The notes under the pieces were generated by a model. That model had not been told where the DNA came from, made no database searches, and saw only the letters and a program-made list of their open reading frames with translations. A stretch of 64,000 nt of DNA from GCA-2715965 sp047608975. GTDB lineage: Bacteria; Verrucomicrobiota; Verrucomicrobiia; Limisphaerales; JAYPXF01. The stretch's first letter is position 1; each line of letters opens with the position of its first letter. Where the stretch lies: contig JBLFYM010000002.1 in assembly GCA_047608975.1 (NCBI GenBank), forward strand, positions 50,188 to 114,187. Direction: 5' to 3'. A program made the position numbers and the translations under genes. Positions 26,966-35,841 of the stretch are shown piece by piece.

Positions 26966-27685
26966 TCATTCATCCAGATCTTGCAGTCGGATCTCTTTCA
27001 GTTCGATTTTCATTGGCGGGCCGGAGTGGAGTTGGAAGGCGATGAGCCCCCGCTGGGCGGCTCGCAAATCGTCATCGATCACATCAATGGCGAGGTGTCC
27101 GTTGAGCCAGTGTCGTAGTCGCGGACCTTCTGCGCGAATGGTCAGTTCGTTCCAACCCTTGGGATCGAGGCTGGCGTTGATCGCTTTTTGATCGCCGGTA
27201 GTTCCTGTTGTTTTGCGAATGTTTTTATCCAGGAGATGAACCTTCTGGCCAATGCCGGCGAGGTGTCCGCCCCGCCCATTCTTCATTTCCTCAAGCACGG
27301 CGGTGGTGCCACTTCTACTTGGCTGGATGTTGTATTGATAGCCGCCCACCTCGTGGTCGCCCAGATCCCAGCTCCGGTACTGAACGCCTGAATTGCCGCG
27401 CCGACCTGCGATCATGAACCGAAGCCGCAGTTCGAAGTTTTCCGGTTTCCCCCCGCGCCAGATCAGGTAGCTGTGATGTTTCAGTGGGTGTTCGGCCGTT
27501 GTCTCCCCTACAATCGATCCGTTCTCTACGCGCCACAGATTCGTGGCGCCGTCCCAATCGGAAAGGTCACTGCCGCTGAAGAGTTTTCGCGAGCTTTCGG
27601 CTGCTCGAGTGCCTGCAATCATAGTGCAGAGAAGGGAGAAAACGATCACTGCGGCACGCGCGCGACTCAGGGAGAATGTTGCCAT
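26966..27685 (-). CDS. DUF1080 (3-keto-disaccharide hydrolase) family secreted protein
   Basis: A 239-residue protein from ATG at 27685; the longer frame runs back through tRNA-Phe and is rejected. The signal peptide ends near AGTRAAES. The DUF1080 concanavalin-like fold shows as KLFSGSDLSDWDG, WRVENGSIVGET, YLIWRGGKPENFELRLRF, GNSGVQYRSWD, GWNELTIRAEGPRLRHWLNG and the terminal IELKEIRLQDL. Members in PVC bacteria and Bacteroidetes are annotated as 3-keto-disaccharide hydrolases or carbohydrate-binding proteins, with few tested. It precedes the aldehyde dehydrogenase on the same strand with a 117-base gap, so shared transcription is possible but not certain. Confidence 0.9.
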   Translation of the reverse strand: MATFSLSRARAAVIVFSLLCTMIAGTRAAESSRKLFSGSDLSDWDGATNLWRVENGSIVGETTAEHPLKHHSYLIWRGGKPENFELRLRFMIAGRRGNSGVQYRSWDLGDHEVGGYQYNIQPSRSGTTAVLEEMKNGRGGHLAGIGQKVHLLDKNIRKTTGTTGDQKAINASLDPKGWNELTIRAEGPRLRHWLNGHLAIDVIDDDLRAAQRGLIAFQLHSGPPMKIELKEIRLQDLDE

Positions 27686-27696
27686 TGAAGGAGAAG

Positions 27697-27772
27697 TGGT
27701 GGCTGGACCCAGAATCGAACTGGGGACACGCGGATTTTCAATCCGCTGCTCTACCAACTGAGCTATCCAGCC
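27697..27772 (-). tRNA. tRNA-Phe (anticodon GAA), CCA encoded
   Basis: Read on the minus strand, the acceptor GGCTGGA pairs with TCCAGCC, and the D loop contains AGCTCAGTTGGTAGAGC. The anticodon stem CGGAT/ATCCG carries the loop TGAAA with anticodon GAA. The T arm CCCAG-TTCGATT-CTGGG is perfect. Discriminator A is at 27700, followed by genomically encoded CCA (27697-27699). Confidence 0.97.
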
Positions 27773-27889
27773 CGCCACAAGGCCGCGAAATGTAAGGATA
27801 AGAATTGTAGGGGGCAAGGTATTTCAGACCTGGAATCGAGTTTTTCTTGGAGTACAGAATTTGGTGCCGATTTGGTTTCAATTGCGGGC

Positions 27890-29464
27890 TCAATCTTTGC
27901 GGCCGAGCAGCCACCACGTAGGCATGGTTCCTTTGCCTTTCACTTCGATGGAATCGCGCGCTTCGAGCTGAAATGAGTCCTTGAGCTGCTCGTAGCCGTG
28001 CTGGCTGACCTGGATGCGTCCGGGGGCGCCGAGAGATTCCATGCGACTTGCCGTGTTTACGGTATTGCCCCACAGATCGTAGCTGAATTTGTCTTGGCCA
28101 ATGACTCCGGCGATCACTGGCCCGGTGTCGATGCCGATGCGGAGTTCGAGTGGCAGTCCGTTTTGGGCAACGATTTCGCCCAGTTTCGCAATCATGTCCA
28201 GCGCGAGATCCGCGATCGCTTCCGCGTGGTCAGGGCGGAAATTGGGTACGCCGCCGACGGCCATGTAGGCGGCGCCGATGGTTTTGATTTTCTCCAGCTG
28301 CCGGTGCTTTGCGAGTTGATCGAATGCCGCGAAGATCTGATCGAGGGTGCTGACAATTTCCAATGCGGAGAGTTCCTGGCAGAGTGGGGTGAAGCCTGCG
28401 AGATCGGCAAACAAGACGGTCGCTTCGCTGAGGGAATCAACGATGGATTTCTCACCGTCTTTGAGCCTTACGGCGATGGAGGCGGGCAGGAGATTCAGCA
28501 GGAGGGACTCGGATTTTTCATGCGCGGTCTGCAGTTCCGCGAGGATCGCCCGCTCTTTGTCTCGCAGCTGTTTCTTTTCCAGCACCGCATCGATGCGGAC
28601 TTTCAACAGGACGGGGTCGCAGGGTTTTGGAAGGTAATCTTCCGCTCCCAGCGAGATGCAACGGATGACGTCATTCAGTCGGTCGGACACCGAGATCATG
28701 ATCACGGGGAGGTCTTTGAGGAAGGTGTCGCTTTTGATGCGCTCAAGGACTTCATCTCCATGCATGCCGGGTATGATGACGTTCAGTAACAGCAGGTCGA
28801 ACTTGCCGGTTTTCAAGCTGTCCAAGGCCTCCTCTCCGGTGTTCGCAGTTTCCACGGTGTGACCGTGTCGTTGCAGTCTGCATGCCAGCACATCCCGGTT
28901 TTCGCGGTCATCATCGACCACCAGCAGGCGACCTTGGAACCGGTGTTCGCTGGCGATTGCCTTGGCGATGAAAATGGTGTCGGCGGGGCTGTCTGGATCT
29001 GCGTTGGACTCCTCGTAGCGCCGAAAGCGTTTGGTGGAGTGAATCTCGTCCCGGGGAAGCAGCAGCCGTTCCGCAGTCTCAAACCAGGTCTGCGCGGCCT
29101 TGGCAATTCGGGCTATGTCCGCTTCCCAACCGGGTTGCCCGGCCTCGGTGGCTTCCTCGAGCAGGATTTGCGCGTAGCCCATGATGTGATTGATCGGTAC
29201 GCGGCTTACCGAGAACATGTCCGCGAGGGCTTCAGCGGTCACGTCGCCGGCTTGGCACAGCCGGTCGGTGATGAGGTCGATGAGTTGTCGTCCGCCGGTC
29301 TGAATCTTGTTCAGATCGCGAACCATGTTCTGCCGACCCGCAGCCTCGACGTCTTCGGCCAGCATCTCGCTGTAACCGAGTATGTGGTTGATCGGCGTGC
29401 GGAGATCGTGCCGCATCTTCGATAGGGCTGTCTCAGAAACCGGTTCGTTTGCGCCCGTGGTCAT
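27890..29464 (-). CDS. Atypical receiver-class III nucleotidyl cyclase with HisKA-like repeats
   Basis: A 524-residue soluble signalling protein, last gene of a four-gene operon; its ATG overlaps the preceding stop by four bases. Residues 10-60 resemble a HisKA dimerisation helix (MRHDLRTPINHILGY, His19). Residues ~75-130 are a second copy (SVSRVPINHIMGY) with Ser in place of His; no ATPase domain follows. Residues ~180-300 are a receiver domain (LLVVDDDRENRD, PVIMISV, YLPKPCD), but the phospho-acceptor is Asn228 (LLLLNVIIPGM). Residues ~335-520 are a class III cyclase (VLFADLAGFTPL, DLWGNTVNTASRMES). The second metal-ligand Asp, usually in TIGDAYM, is Ala398 (TIGAAYM). Both the phosphorylation and cyclase chemistry are therefore doubtful. 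It may act as a binding or scaffold protein. Confidence 0.88.
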   Translation of the reverse strand: MTTGANEPVSETALSKMRHDLRTPINHILGYSEMLAEDVEAAGRQNMVRDLNKIQTGGRQLIDLITDRLCQAGDVTAEALADMFSVSRVPINHIMGYAQILLEEATEAGQPGWEADIARIAKAAQTWFETAERLLLPRDEIHSTKRFRRYEESNADPDSPADTIFIAKAIASEHRFQGRLLVVDDDRENRDVLACRLQRHGHTVETANTGEEALDSLKTGKFDLLLLNVIIPGMHGDEVLERIKSDTFLKDLPVIMISVSDRLNDVIRCISLGAEDYLPKPCDPVLLKVRIDAVLEKKQLRDKERAILAELQTAHEKSESLLLNLLPASIAVRLKDGEKSIVDSLSEATVLFADLAGFTPLCQELSALEIVSTLDQIFAAFDQLAKHRQLEKIKTIGAAYMAVGGVPNFRPDHAEAIADLALDMIAKLGEIVAQNGLPLELRIGIDTGPVIAGVIGQDKFSYDLWGNTVNTASRMESLGAPGRIQVSQHGYEQLKDSFQLEARDSIEVKGKGTMPTWWLLGRKD

Positions 29465-29838
29465 GATTGCCGGGGGAGGGGCAGGAAAGCGCTGATTTTT
29501 TCGAGCAGACGGTTCAGATCCACCGGCTTGGTGTCGAAGTCATCACAGCCGGCGGTGCGGGCGCGGGCTTCGTCCTCGGGCATGGCGTGGGCGGTGAGTG
29601 CGATCACCGGAATGGGTGAGGTGGTGGGTGCGTCTTTGATCTGCCGGGTGCATTCGTAGCCGTCCATCAGGGGCAGGCCCATGTCCATGATAATCAGATC
29701 GGGGTTGGCTTCTTCGGCACGGGCCAATCCTTCCACGCCATCGACCGCAGTCACGATTTCAAAGCCTCGTCGGGCCAGTCGGCGGCTTAGTATCTCGAGA
29801 TTCATTTCATTGTCTTCGACAATAAGGATGCGGGCCAT
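29461..29838 (-). CDS. Single-domain CheY/DivK-like response regulator
   Basis: A 125-residue stand-alone receiver. The acidic pocket is VEDNE at the N-terminus, the phospho-acceptor Asp is in IIMDMGLPLMDGYE, the switch Thr in VIALTAHAM, and the conserved Lys in FDTKPVD. All catalytic residues are intact, unlike the receiver in the next gene. It follows the hybrid kinase by nine bases and overlaps the cyclase-like gene by four. It is probably the phosphotransfer output of that kinase, relaying to the cyclase-like protein or elsewhere (inference). Confidence 0.93.
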   Translation of the reverse strand: MARILIVEDNEMNLEILSRRLARRGFEIVTAVDGVEGLARAEEANPDLIIMDMGLPLMDGYECTRQIKDAPTTSPIPVIALTAHAMPEDEARARTAGCDDFDTKPVDLNRLLEKISAFLPLPRQS

Positions 29839-29847
29839 GGCGAGAGT

Positions 29848-32334
29848 TCAATGCGGGCGGTTGGTCTGCTTTGCCCGGTCACTTGGTGGGCATGGCTGGG
29901 GCTCTGTAAGCTTCGCCATCATACCGGCGAGTTTATCGAGCCATTGATTGGACTGGTTCGTGGTCACTATTTCGATTGCCCGGCCTTTGAGCCGCGACAA
30001 GTCACGATCTTCAAGGTCTTTTGTCGTGATGACCACGATGGGGATATCCGGGATGTCAGACGGTTCGTTGACCTGATCAAGGAACTGGAAGCCATCCATT
30101 TCCGGCATCATCAAATCGAGCAATACCAGGTTGAAGTCATTCTTCTTCAGCTTGTCGATGCCGATTCGTCCGTTCTCCGCGGTAGTGACGCGAAATCCGT
30201 GTTTGGAAATGGCGCGACGGAGTGTGTCTCGGACGGCCTCGTCGTCTTCGATGACGAGGATGGAGGCGGATTCAGATTCGCCGCAGTATTTGTGAATCGT
30301 CGCGATGAGTTTTTCGCTTTGCACGGGTTTGACGAGGAAATCCGCGGCCTCCAAGGCCATGCCCGCATCGTCTTCCTCAAGCATCGACACGATGACGACA
30401 GGGATTGCCGCGAGCTGCGGAATGTTCTTTGCAGCCCGAATGAACTCCCATCCGCTCATGCCGGGCATGAAGACATCCAGAGTAATGACATCAGGCCGGA
30501 TTTCTTGGGCGAGGCGGAGCCCGTCGGTGCCGCTTTCGGCTCCCCACGTGCGATAGCCTTCCTTCGTGAGCTGACGGATCAGGAGCTCACGGGCGGATGC
30601 ATCGTCGTCGATCACCAGCACCTTGGGCAGGCCGGTCCGGACGGGTGGGGCGATACTAATGACGGGCGTTGCGGGTTCGGAGAGGCGCACCGTTCTGATC
30701 TCAGGACTGATTTCAGATTTTACCATCACGGAGGAGATGGTTTCGACGACCTGCGCAATGCGCGCGGTGAAGATCGAGCCCATGCCTTTCTGGCTCTTGG
30801 CTGTGAGTCCGCCGCCCATCATCTCGCAGAGCTTCCGACTGATGGGCAGGCCGAGGCCGGTGCCGCCGATTTCTCGGACGATGGGACTCTTGGCCTGCGC
30901 GAATACCTCGAACACCTGCTCACATTGCTCCGGGGTCATGCCGATGCCGGTATCCCGCACTTTCAGGTCCACAACTTCGTTTCCATTGGTGGTGGAGTCG
31001 GTTCTGACGCTGAGTGAAACCGTGCCGTTTTTGGTGAACTTGCAGGCGTTGCTCAACAGATTGTTGAGGACCTGGCGCACCTTCGTTTTGTCGGCATGAA
31101 TGATGTATTTGAGGTGGAGGCATTCCACGTCGAGCGTGTTCCCGTTCTGGGTGGCCAGAGGCTCGATATCCTCTCCGACCTCCCGGATCAACGTGATGAG
31201 GTCGAAGTCTTCAACCGAAAGCGTCATCCGGCCCGCCTCAATCTTGGAGAGGTCCAAGATGTCGTTGATGAGGGTGAGCAGGAGTTTGCCTGAGCGGTTG
31301 ATTTTGATCACGTCGCTGGCCAGATCGTCGCGGCCTTCCGCGGTGAGATCTTCCTCCAGCATTTCGCTATAGCCGATCACCGCGTTGAGTGGGGTTCGCA
31401 GTTCGTGGCTCATGTTTGCGAGGAAGGTGCTTTTTGCACGATTGGCGCTCTCTGCCTTCTCCTTGGCCAGTTGCAGTTCGTGGTTGGCGCGGCCGTGTTC
31501 GGCGGTTCGAATTGCGACCTGCGCCTCGAGGGATTGTTGATGCTTTCGCAGTTCGTTCTCCCGCTGTTGGATCTGGTCCAGCATGTCGTTGAAACCATCA
31601 ACGAGTTGCCCCAGTTCGTCGGCTCCCCCAGATTCGGCCCGGACGCGATAGTTCCGCTCGCGGGCAACGATGCGGGCGGTGTTGAGGAGTTCCAGGATCG
31701 GATCCGCGATAAGTCGTTCTATCTCCCGGCCGAACAGGAATGCCAGGATTGATACGATCAAGATGCCCGCGCCGACGCCGGACAGAAGTTCCCCGCTGAA
31801 GCGGGTCTGCCGTTTGGTGTCCGCCCGCAGATAGAGTCTGGCGAGCAGGTCGCCCGTTTCTCCGTGGCGGATGGGGGACACCAGTTCAAGTGTGGCGGGT
31901 TTGAATCCCAGGGGCAGATTCGGATCCAAGTCTTTGGGGATCGGGATCCATGGATACCCGACGGAACCGTTCTGTGCTTCCGTGAACTCCGGGACCGACC
32001 GCCGCCCGTCCTTGGAACTGCGAACGACGGTCAGCAGGTTTGTCCCGCTGCCATGGAAGAGCGCGGCCGCGACGAGGTTGGTATTCTCGACGAGCGCCCC
32101 GAAGATGTCGTTGAACTCCTGGGGGGCAGTGATATCAAATGAGTTTAGCGGGTATTGCAGTTCGTAGCTGAGCACCTGCGCCAGGGCCTCGAGTTCTCTT
32201 TTGTTTTCCTTACGGGATTGTTTCAACGCCCAGAAGGAGAAGGCCAGCCCGACGAACACCAACGCGAACACACTGGTCGTCACGATCATCAGGCGCAGTT
32301 TTGCCCTGATTGAGAGGTTTCGCAGCAGGTTCAT
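29848..32334 (-). CDS. Hybrid sensor histidine kinase with two C-terminal receivers
   Basis: An 828-residue inner-membrane protein. TM1 lies at residues ~12-36 (LRLMIVTTSVFALVFVGLAF). A periplasmic sensor of ~130 residues follows (CHASE8-like by position), then TM2 at ~180-200. A HAMP domain (PILELLNTARIVARERNYRV) and coiled coil come next. HisKA is FLANMSHELRTPLNAVIGY, and the ATPase boxes are NNLLSNACKFTKNG, VRDTGIGMTPE and GGTGLGLPISRKL. Receiver 1 has VITLDVFMPGMSG, and receiver 2 LVLLDLMMPEMDG; both Asp are intact. In related operons a YfiR-type periplasmic protein sits just upstream, as here, and probably modulates the sensor. Confidence 0.95.
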   Translation of the reverse strand: MNLLRNLSIRAKLRLMIVTTSVFALVFVGLAFSFWALKQSRKENKRELEALAQVLSYELQYPLNSFDITAPQEFNDIFGALVENTNLVAAALFHGSGTNLLTVVRSSKDGRRSVPEFTEAQNGSVGYPWIPIPKDLDPNLPLGFKPATLELVSPIRHGETGDLLARLYLRADTKRQTRFSGELLSGVGAGILIVSILAFLFGREIERLIADPILELLNTARIVARERNYRVRAESGGADELGQLVDGFNDMLDQIQQRENELRKHQQSLEAQVAIRTAEHGRANHELQLAKEKAESANRAKSTFLANMSHELRTPLNAVIGYSEMLEEDLTAEGRDDLASDVIKINRSGKLLLTLINDILDLSKIEAGRMTLSVEDFDLITLIREVGEDIEPLATQNGNTLDVECLHLKYIIHADKTKVRQVLNNLLSNACKFTKNGTVSLSVRTDSTTNGNEVVDLKVRDTGIGMTPEQCEQVFEVFAQAKSPIVREIGGTGLGLPISRKLCEMMGGGLTAKSQKGMGSIFTARIAQVVETISSVMVKSEISPEIRTVRLSEPATPVISIAPPVRTGLPKVLVIDDDASARELLIRQLTKEGYRTWGAESGTDGLRLAQEIRPDVITLDVFMPGMSGWEFIRAAKNIPQLAAIPVVIVSMLEEDDAGMALEAADFLVKPVQSEKLIATIHKYCGESESASILVIEDDEAVRDTLRRAISKHGFRVTTAENGRIGIDKLKKNDFNLVLLDLMMPEMDGFQFLDQVNEPSDIPDIPIVVITTKDLEDRDLSRLKGRAIEIVTTNQSNQWLDKLAGMMAKLTEPQPCPPSDRAKQTNRPH

Positions 32335-32369
32335 GTGATGTGCATGGTAGAAACTCCCCGGAAGTGGAT

Positions 32370-32957
32370 TCAGTCGTCTTCAAAGAGGGTGCGACGGGTG
32401 CGGTAGCCGATTTTGATCCCCGAGTTTTGGAGGTTCGCCACATTCAGATAAGCCGCTCGCTTCGCAGCTACAAGTCGAACGATGCCACCAATATTTTGGA
32501 ATCCATCCGCGCTGCTGATGGTTAGAATGCCTCGATAGGCCGGCTTGCGCAGCACCTCCGCCGCGGCCCTGAAACAGCAGGGGCGGACCATCAGCGCGTG
32601 GACCTGCCTGACATCTTCGATTCGATCGATCAATCATACTTCCACCGGTGCTCCGGATACTCGGATCGTCCGAAATTCGGCGGTGAGCAGCTTGGAAAAT
32701 TCAGTCCATTGCGCCTTCTGATTGCCGTTCAGGTTAAGGAGGCCGAGGATGAACTTTTTTCCGACTGCAGGTCGCTTCTGTCTGGGCCACACGCTGTCGC
32801 TGACCAACTGTCGTGCCACCCGTGCGCGCCATGCATCCGGTGAGAATGGTATTGCTGAGATCCTCGCTCCGGCGGGCGGAACAATCCCGCCGTAGAGGAC
32901 GAAGGCCAGTAGTAATCCAACTATCCACTGTGAATATTTTAATGGTTTCCCAGACAT
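32370..32957 (-). pseudogene. YfiR-family (DUF4154) periplasmic protein interrupted by an in-frame TGA
   Basis: ATG at 32957 opens a signal peptide (KYSQWIVGLLLAFVLYGGIV, cut near AGA). The frame continues through SVWP and KKFILGLLNLNG to GAPVEV, then a TGA at 32634-32636. In the same frame, immediately after the stop, IDRIEDVRQVHALMV continues, followed by GILTISSADGFQNIGGIV and INVANLQNSGIKI-type C-terminal sequence to a stop at 32370. The conserved blocks of YfiR lie on both sides. Many relatives have a basic residue near that point, so a CGA-to-TGA change is a simple explanation. The alternatives are a sequencing error or stop readthrough. YfiR-type proteins regulate a membrane signalling partner; the kinase gene starts 36 bases downstream. 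Confidence 0.7.
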
Positions 32958-33121
32958 CCCAGATTGGGGTGAGTTATCTCGCTCCCAATTATTTCCTTCT
33001 AGCTCCAACCGTGCTCCGGCTCAAGCTTTCATTTTCTGCTGCCCGAAAAAGTCGGGTTTTAGCTGGGGATTCTCCATACCAGAACCCCCTGAAACGGCGT
33101 TGTCGGTCCAAATCAGCAAAA

Positions 33122-34972
33122 TCACGCTTGGTCAGGCCCGGCTGGGTTCTGGCTCGGGGCATTGATGGTGGGAGAGTCGGTTCCTCCAATCAGACTTACC
33201 AAGGTCCAGCCGGAACTCGGCGTCGGGGGATGATCCTCGGAAAAGACCCGGAGCTCTCCTTTTGGATTTACGAGGAACAGGGGCCAGGCATCAGCACCAT
33301 GATGGGTCTGGAAATCTGCGAAGGTGAATTCCTCTGTCAGAAGTGTCTTGCGCACTTCGCCACCCAAGTCCAGCCGTTGGTGCAGGCGGCCGTAGGTTGC
33401 TTCGGAGGAAAAAAGGGTTCGGCCACGCTGACTGGGCTCGAATCGATCAACGGCCTGTCCGGCTCGCTTGTCCGGTGCCAACAGAAAAATGCCGGGCCGG
33501 CCGAACACTTCCTTGAACTGCACTGTCGCGAGTGAATTCACGCTAGAATTTGGAGTCATCGCCAACAGACGACCAATACCTGATAGGTCGAGATGATCGA
33601 GCGTGTGCTCGGATAGGACACTGCCGTAATGGGTTGGCAGGCCCTCCATGCGGGCGGCCATCAGATTCTGCCGGTTGGTGTCTACGAGCAGGACTGAAAT
33701 CCCTTCTTCGTGCAACGCCTTGCCGATCAGTCTCACCATTCGATGCGCGCCACCGAAGAGCACGCCTTGGGGATTGGGGGAGCAGACACCCAGCGCCCGT
33801 GCGACCGGCACAGCGGTGAGTCCGTAGGCGGCGACGGTGCCGATGATCAGGAAGAATGTGATCGGGATGAGTTCGGCGGCGCGGGGCACATTGGCCAGCT
33901 CCAGACGCACGGCGAAGATCGAAGCCACCGCCGCCGCGACGATTCCGCGGGGGGCCATCCAAGAAATGAAACATCGTTCCTTGAAAGTCAGCTTTGATCC
34001 GGCGGAAGAAATCGCGACACACAGCGGACGCACGACGAACATCATGATGGCCAGCAGCAGAAATGCACCACCAACGGGCAGGCTTTTCAAATCCTCAATC
34101 CGAATTCTCGCCGCGAGCAGAATGAACAGCATCGAAATCAGGAGGACCCGCAGGTTCTCCTTGAATTCGAGTATGCCGCTGACATCGGCGTTCTTCTGGT
34201 TGGCCAGCCAGATTCCCATGATCGTCACGGCCAGGAGTCCGCTCTCATGCTGATACGCGTTTGAAACTGTGAACAGGGCGACCACCGTCATCAGCGTCAG
34301 CGCGCTCTGGAGGAAGTCAGGCACCCAGTAGCGCTTGAACACCTGTCGTAGAAACTCCCCGCCCGCCACGCCGAGCAAGCCTCCCACCAGCAACGTCATC
34401 GCAAATCCTTTGAGCGCGATCCCGGAAAAGCCGCTGATTCCCTGACCGGCAATAACGGCTTCGAAGACCAGCAGCGCCAATACTGCGCCGACCGGATCGA
34501 TCACGATGCCCTCCCATTTGAGAATCGAGGAGACCTGCTTCGTCGGTTGAACGAGCCGGAGCAGGGGACCGATCACCGTGGGGCCGGTAACGACCACGAT
34601 TGCGCCGAAGACCGCAGACAAACCAATACTCCAGCCGAGCGCGTAATTTGCCGCCGCCGAGGCCAATATCCAGGTGACCAGGGCACCGATGGTCACCAGG
34701 TTACGGACGACCTTCCCGATATCCTTCAGTTCGTGAAACTTCAGGGTGAGCCCACCTTCAAACATGATCAGCGAAACCGCGACCGACACGAACGGCATGA
34801 GCAGATCGCCCAACATCTTGTCGGGATCGATCAGGCCACCGATGGGCCCGGCACAGAACCCGACGATGAGGAGGAGAAGAATCGAAGGCAGGTGAAGGCG
34901 CCAGGCCACCCATTGGCTACCCACGCCGAGGACAGCCAACCAGGCCAGACTTCGTAATAATTCGTCGCTCAT
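33122..34972 (-). CDS. Cation/proton antiporter (CPA1/NhaP type) with C-terminal TrkA-N domain
   Basis: A 616-residue protein from ATG at 34972; the frame upstream is Arg-rich and non-membrane. About 12 membrane segments fill residues 5-400. Transport motifs include LIMFEGGLTLKF, VVVTGPTVIGPLLRLVQP and LKWEGIVIDPVGAVLALLVFE, with the catalytic acidic Asp in IDPVG. MAPRGIVAAAVASIF is the conserved TM11 motif of this group. Residues ~415-530 form a TrkA-N/RCK Rossmann domain (ALHEEGISVLLVDTNRQN, HYGSVLSEHTLDHLDL) that would sense nucleotides or pH. It should exchange Na+ or K+ for H+. It is divergent from purN; the intervening 131 bases hold both promoters. Confidence 0.92.
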   Translation of the reverse strand: MSDELLRSLAWLAVLGVGSQWVAWRLHLPSILLLLIVGFCAGPIGGLIDPDKMLGDLLMPFVSVAVSLIMFEGGLTLKFHELKDIGKVVRNLVTIGALVTWILASAAANYALGWSIGLSAVFGAIVVVTGPTVIGPLLRLVQPTKQVSSILKWEGIVIDPVGAVLALLVFEAVIAGQGISGFSGIALKGFAMTLLVGGLLGVAGGEFLRQVFKRYWVPDFLQSALTLMTVVALFTVSNAYQHESGLLAVTIMGIWLANQKNADVSGILEFKENLRVLLISMLFILLAARIRIEDLKSLPVGGAFLLLAIMMFVVRPLCVAISSAGSKLTFKERCFISWMAPRGIVAAAVASIFAVRLELANVPRAAELIPITFFLIIGTVAAYGLTAVPVARALGVCSPNPQGVLFGGAHRMVRLIGKALHEEGISVLLVDTNRQNLMAARMEGLPTHYGSVLSEHTLDHLDLSGIGRLLAMTPNSSVNSLATVQFKEVFGRPGIFLLAPDKRAGQAVDRFEPSQRGRTLFSSEATYGRLHQRLDLGGEVRKTLLTEEFTFADFQTHHGADAWPLFLVNPKGELRVFSEDHPPTPSSGWTLVSLIGGTDSPTINAPSQNPAGPDQA

Positions 34973-35103
34973 TGGCGGGCGGAGTGTTGGTGGATTCGGT
35001 TTGGGAATCAAGCCGGAGCTGGTCTCCGACCGGATCTCCCGTCGAATACGGATTTCTTGGTGGGACTCGCGGGCTTTGCTATCGTTCGCGCGGCTGGTGA
35101 AAT

Positions 35104-35802
35104 ATGAGCGACTCCGCAAAAATTCGCATTGGTGTGCTGGGTTCCCAAACGGGGACCAACTTTGCCGCCATCGCCGATGGATGTGCCAGCGGCACGGTCG
35201 CCGCAGAAGTCGCCCTGGTCCTGACCGACGTCGAGGATTCCGGAATCCGCGCCTTGGCACAGCAGCGGGGAGTTGCGGAGCAATTCATTGCGCCCGGGAA
35301 ATTTCGCACCAAACTCGATGACGAAGCCGAGGCGGCTTACGTTGCCGCGCTGCAGAATGCGCGAGTGGATTGGGTCGTGCTCGCCGGATTCATGCGGGTG
35401 TTGAAGGGGAAGTTCCTCAAGGCGTTCCAAAACCGCGTCGTCAATATTCATCCATCGCTCCTGCCGTCATTCCCCGGTCTTCGCGCTTGGGAGCAGGCTT
35501 GGGAATACGGTGTGAAAGTGAGCGGATGCACAGTTCACCTTGTTGATCAGGGCGTGGATACGGGGCCGATCCTGGGGCAACGGACCGTGGCAATTCTTGA
35601 CGACGATACTCCGGATACCCTGCAGGAACGCATTCGCGTGGAAGAACGCATTCTCTACCCGGAAATCATTCATGCGATTGCCAGCGACCGGATTCGCGTG
35701 CAGGGCCGTCGCGCCCTCAGTGTGGAACAACCCGGATTGGGGCGCTCGCATTCGGTGATAGCGGGCCAACTCCTTGCGAGAGAATCGGCAGAATCTGCTT
35801 GA
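35104..35802 (+). CDS. purN: Phosphoribosylglycinamide formyltransferase (GART)
   Basis: A 232-residue cytoplasmic enzyme that transfers a formyl group from 10-formyl-THF to GAR, the third step of purine synthesis. Catalytic Asn and His lie in VVNIHPSLLPSFPG and the Asp in VDQGVDTGPILGQ. VLGSQTGTNFAAI is the phosphate-binding start (the usual S-G-x-G-[ST]-N is varied), and VLAGFMRVL is the conserved strand. About 30 residues longer than E. coli PurN, with an uncharacterised tail. The hisG gene starts 39 bases downstream on the same strand, so the two may be co-transcribed; both pathways use PRPP or derive from it. Confidence 0.93.
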   Translation: MSDSAKIRIGVLGSQTGTNFAAIADGCASGTVAAEVALVLTDVEDSGIRALAQQRGVAEQFIAPGKFRTKLDDEAEAAYVAALQNARVDWVVLAGFMRVLKGKFLKAFQNRVVNIHPSLLPSFPGLRAWEQAWEYGVKVSGCTVHLVDQGVDTGPILGQRTVAILDDDTPDTLQERIRVEERILYPEIIHAIASDRIRVQGRRALSVEQPGLGRSHSVIAGQLLARESAESA

Positions 35803-35841
35803 AAAACATGGGCAAACGACTTTCCCTCGCCGGCCCGGTAA

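Noticed and set aside
27686..27817. N-terminal extension of the DUF1080 protein
   Set aside because: It would read through the tRNA-Phe gene; the ATG at 27685 gives a good signal peptide.
29851..31017. 388-codon plus-strand frame over the hybrid kinase
   Set aside because: Mirror of receiver and ATPase domains that are clear on the minus strand.
33122..35260. Longer start for the antiporter
   Set aside because: The upstream ~96 residues are Arg-rich, overlap the purN start region and lack membrane character; ATG 34972 opens the first helix.
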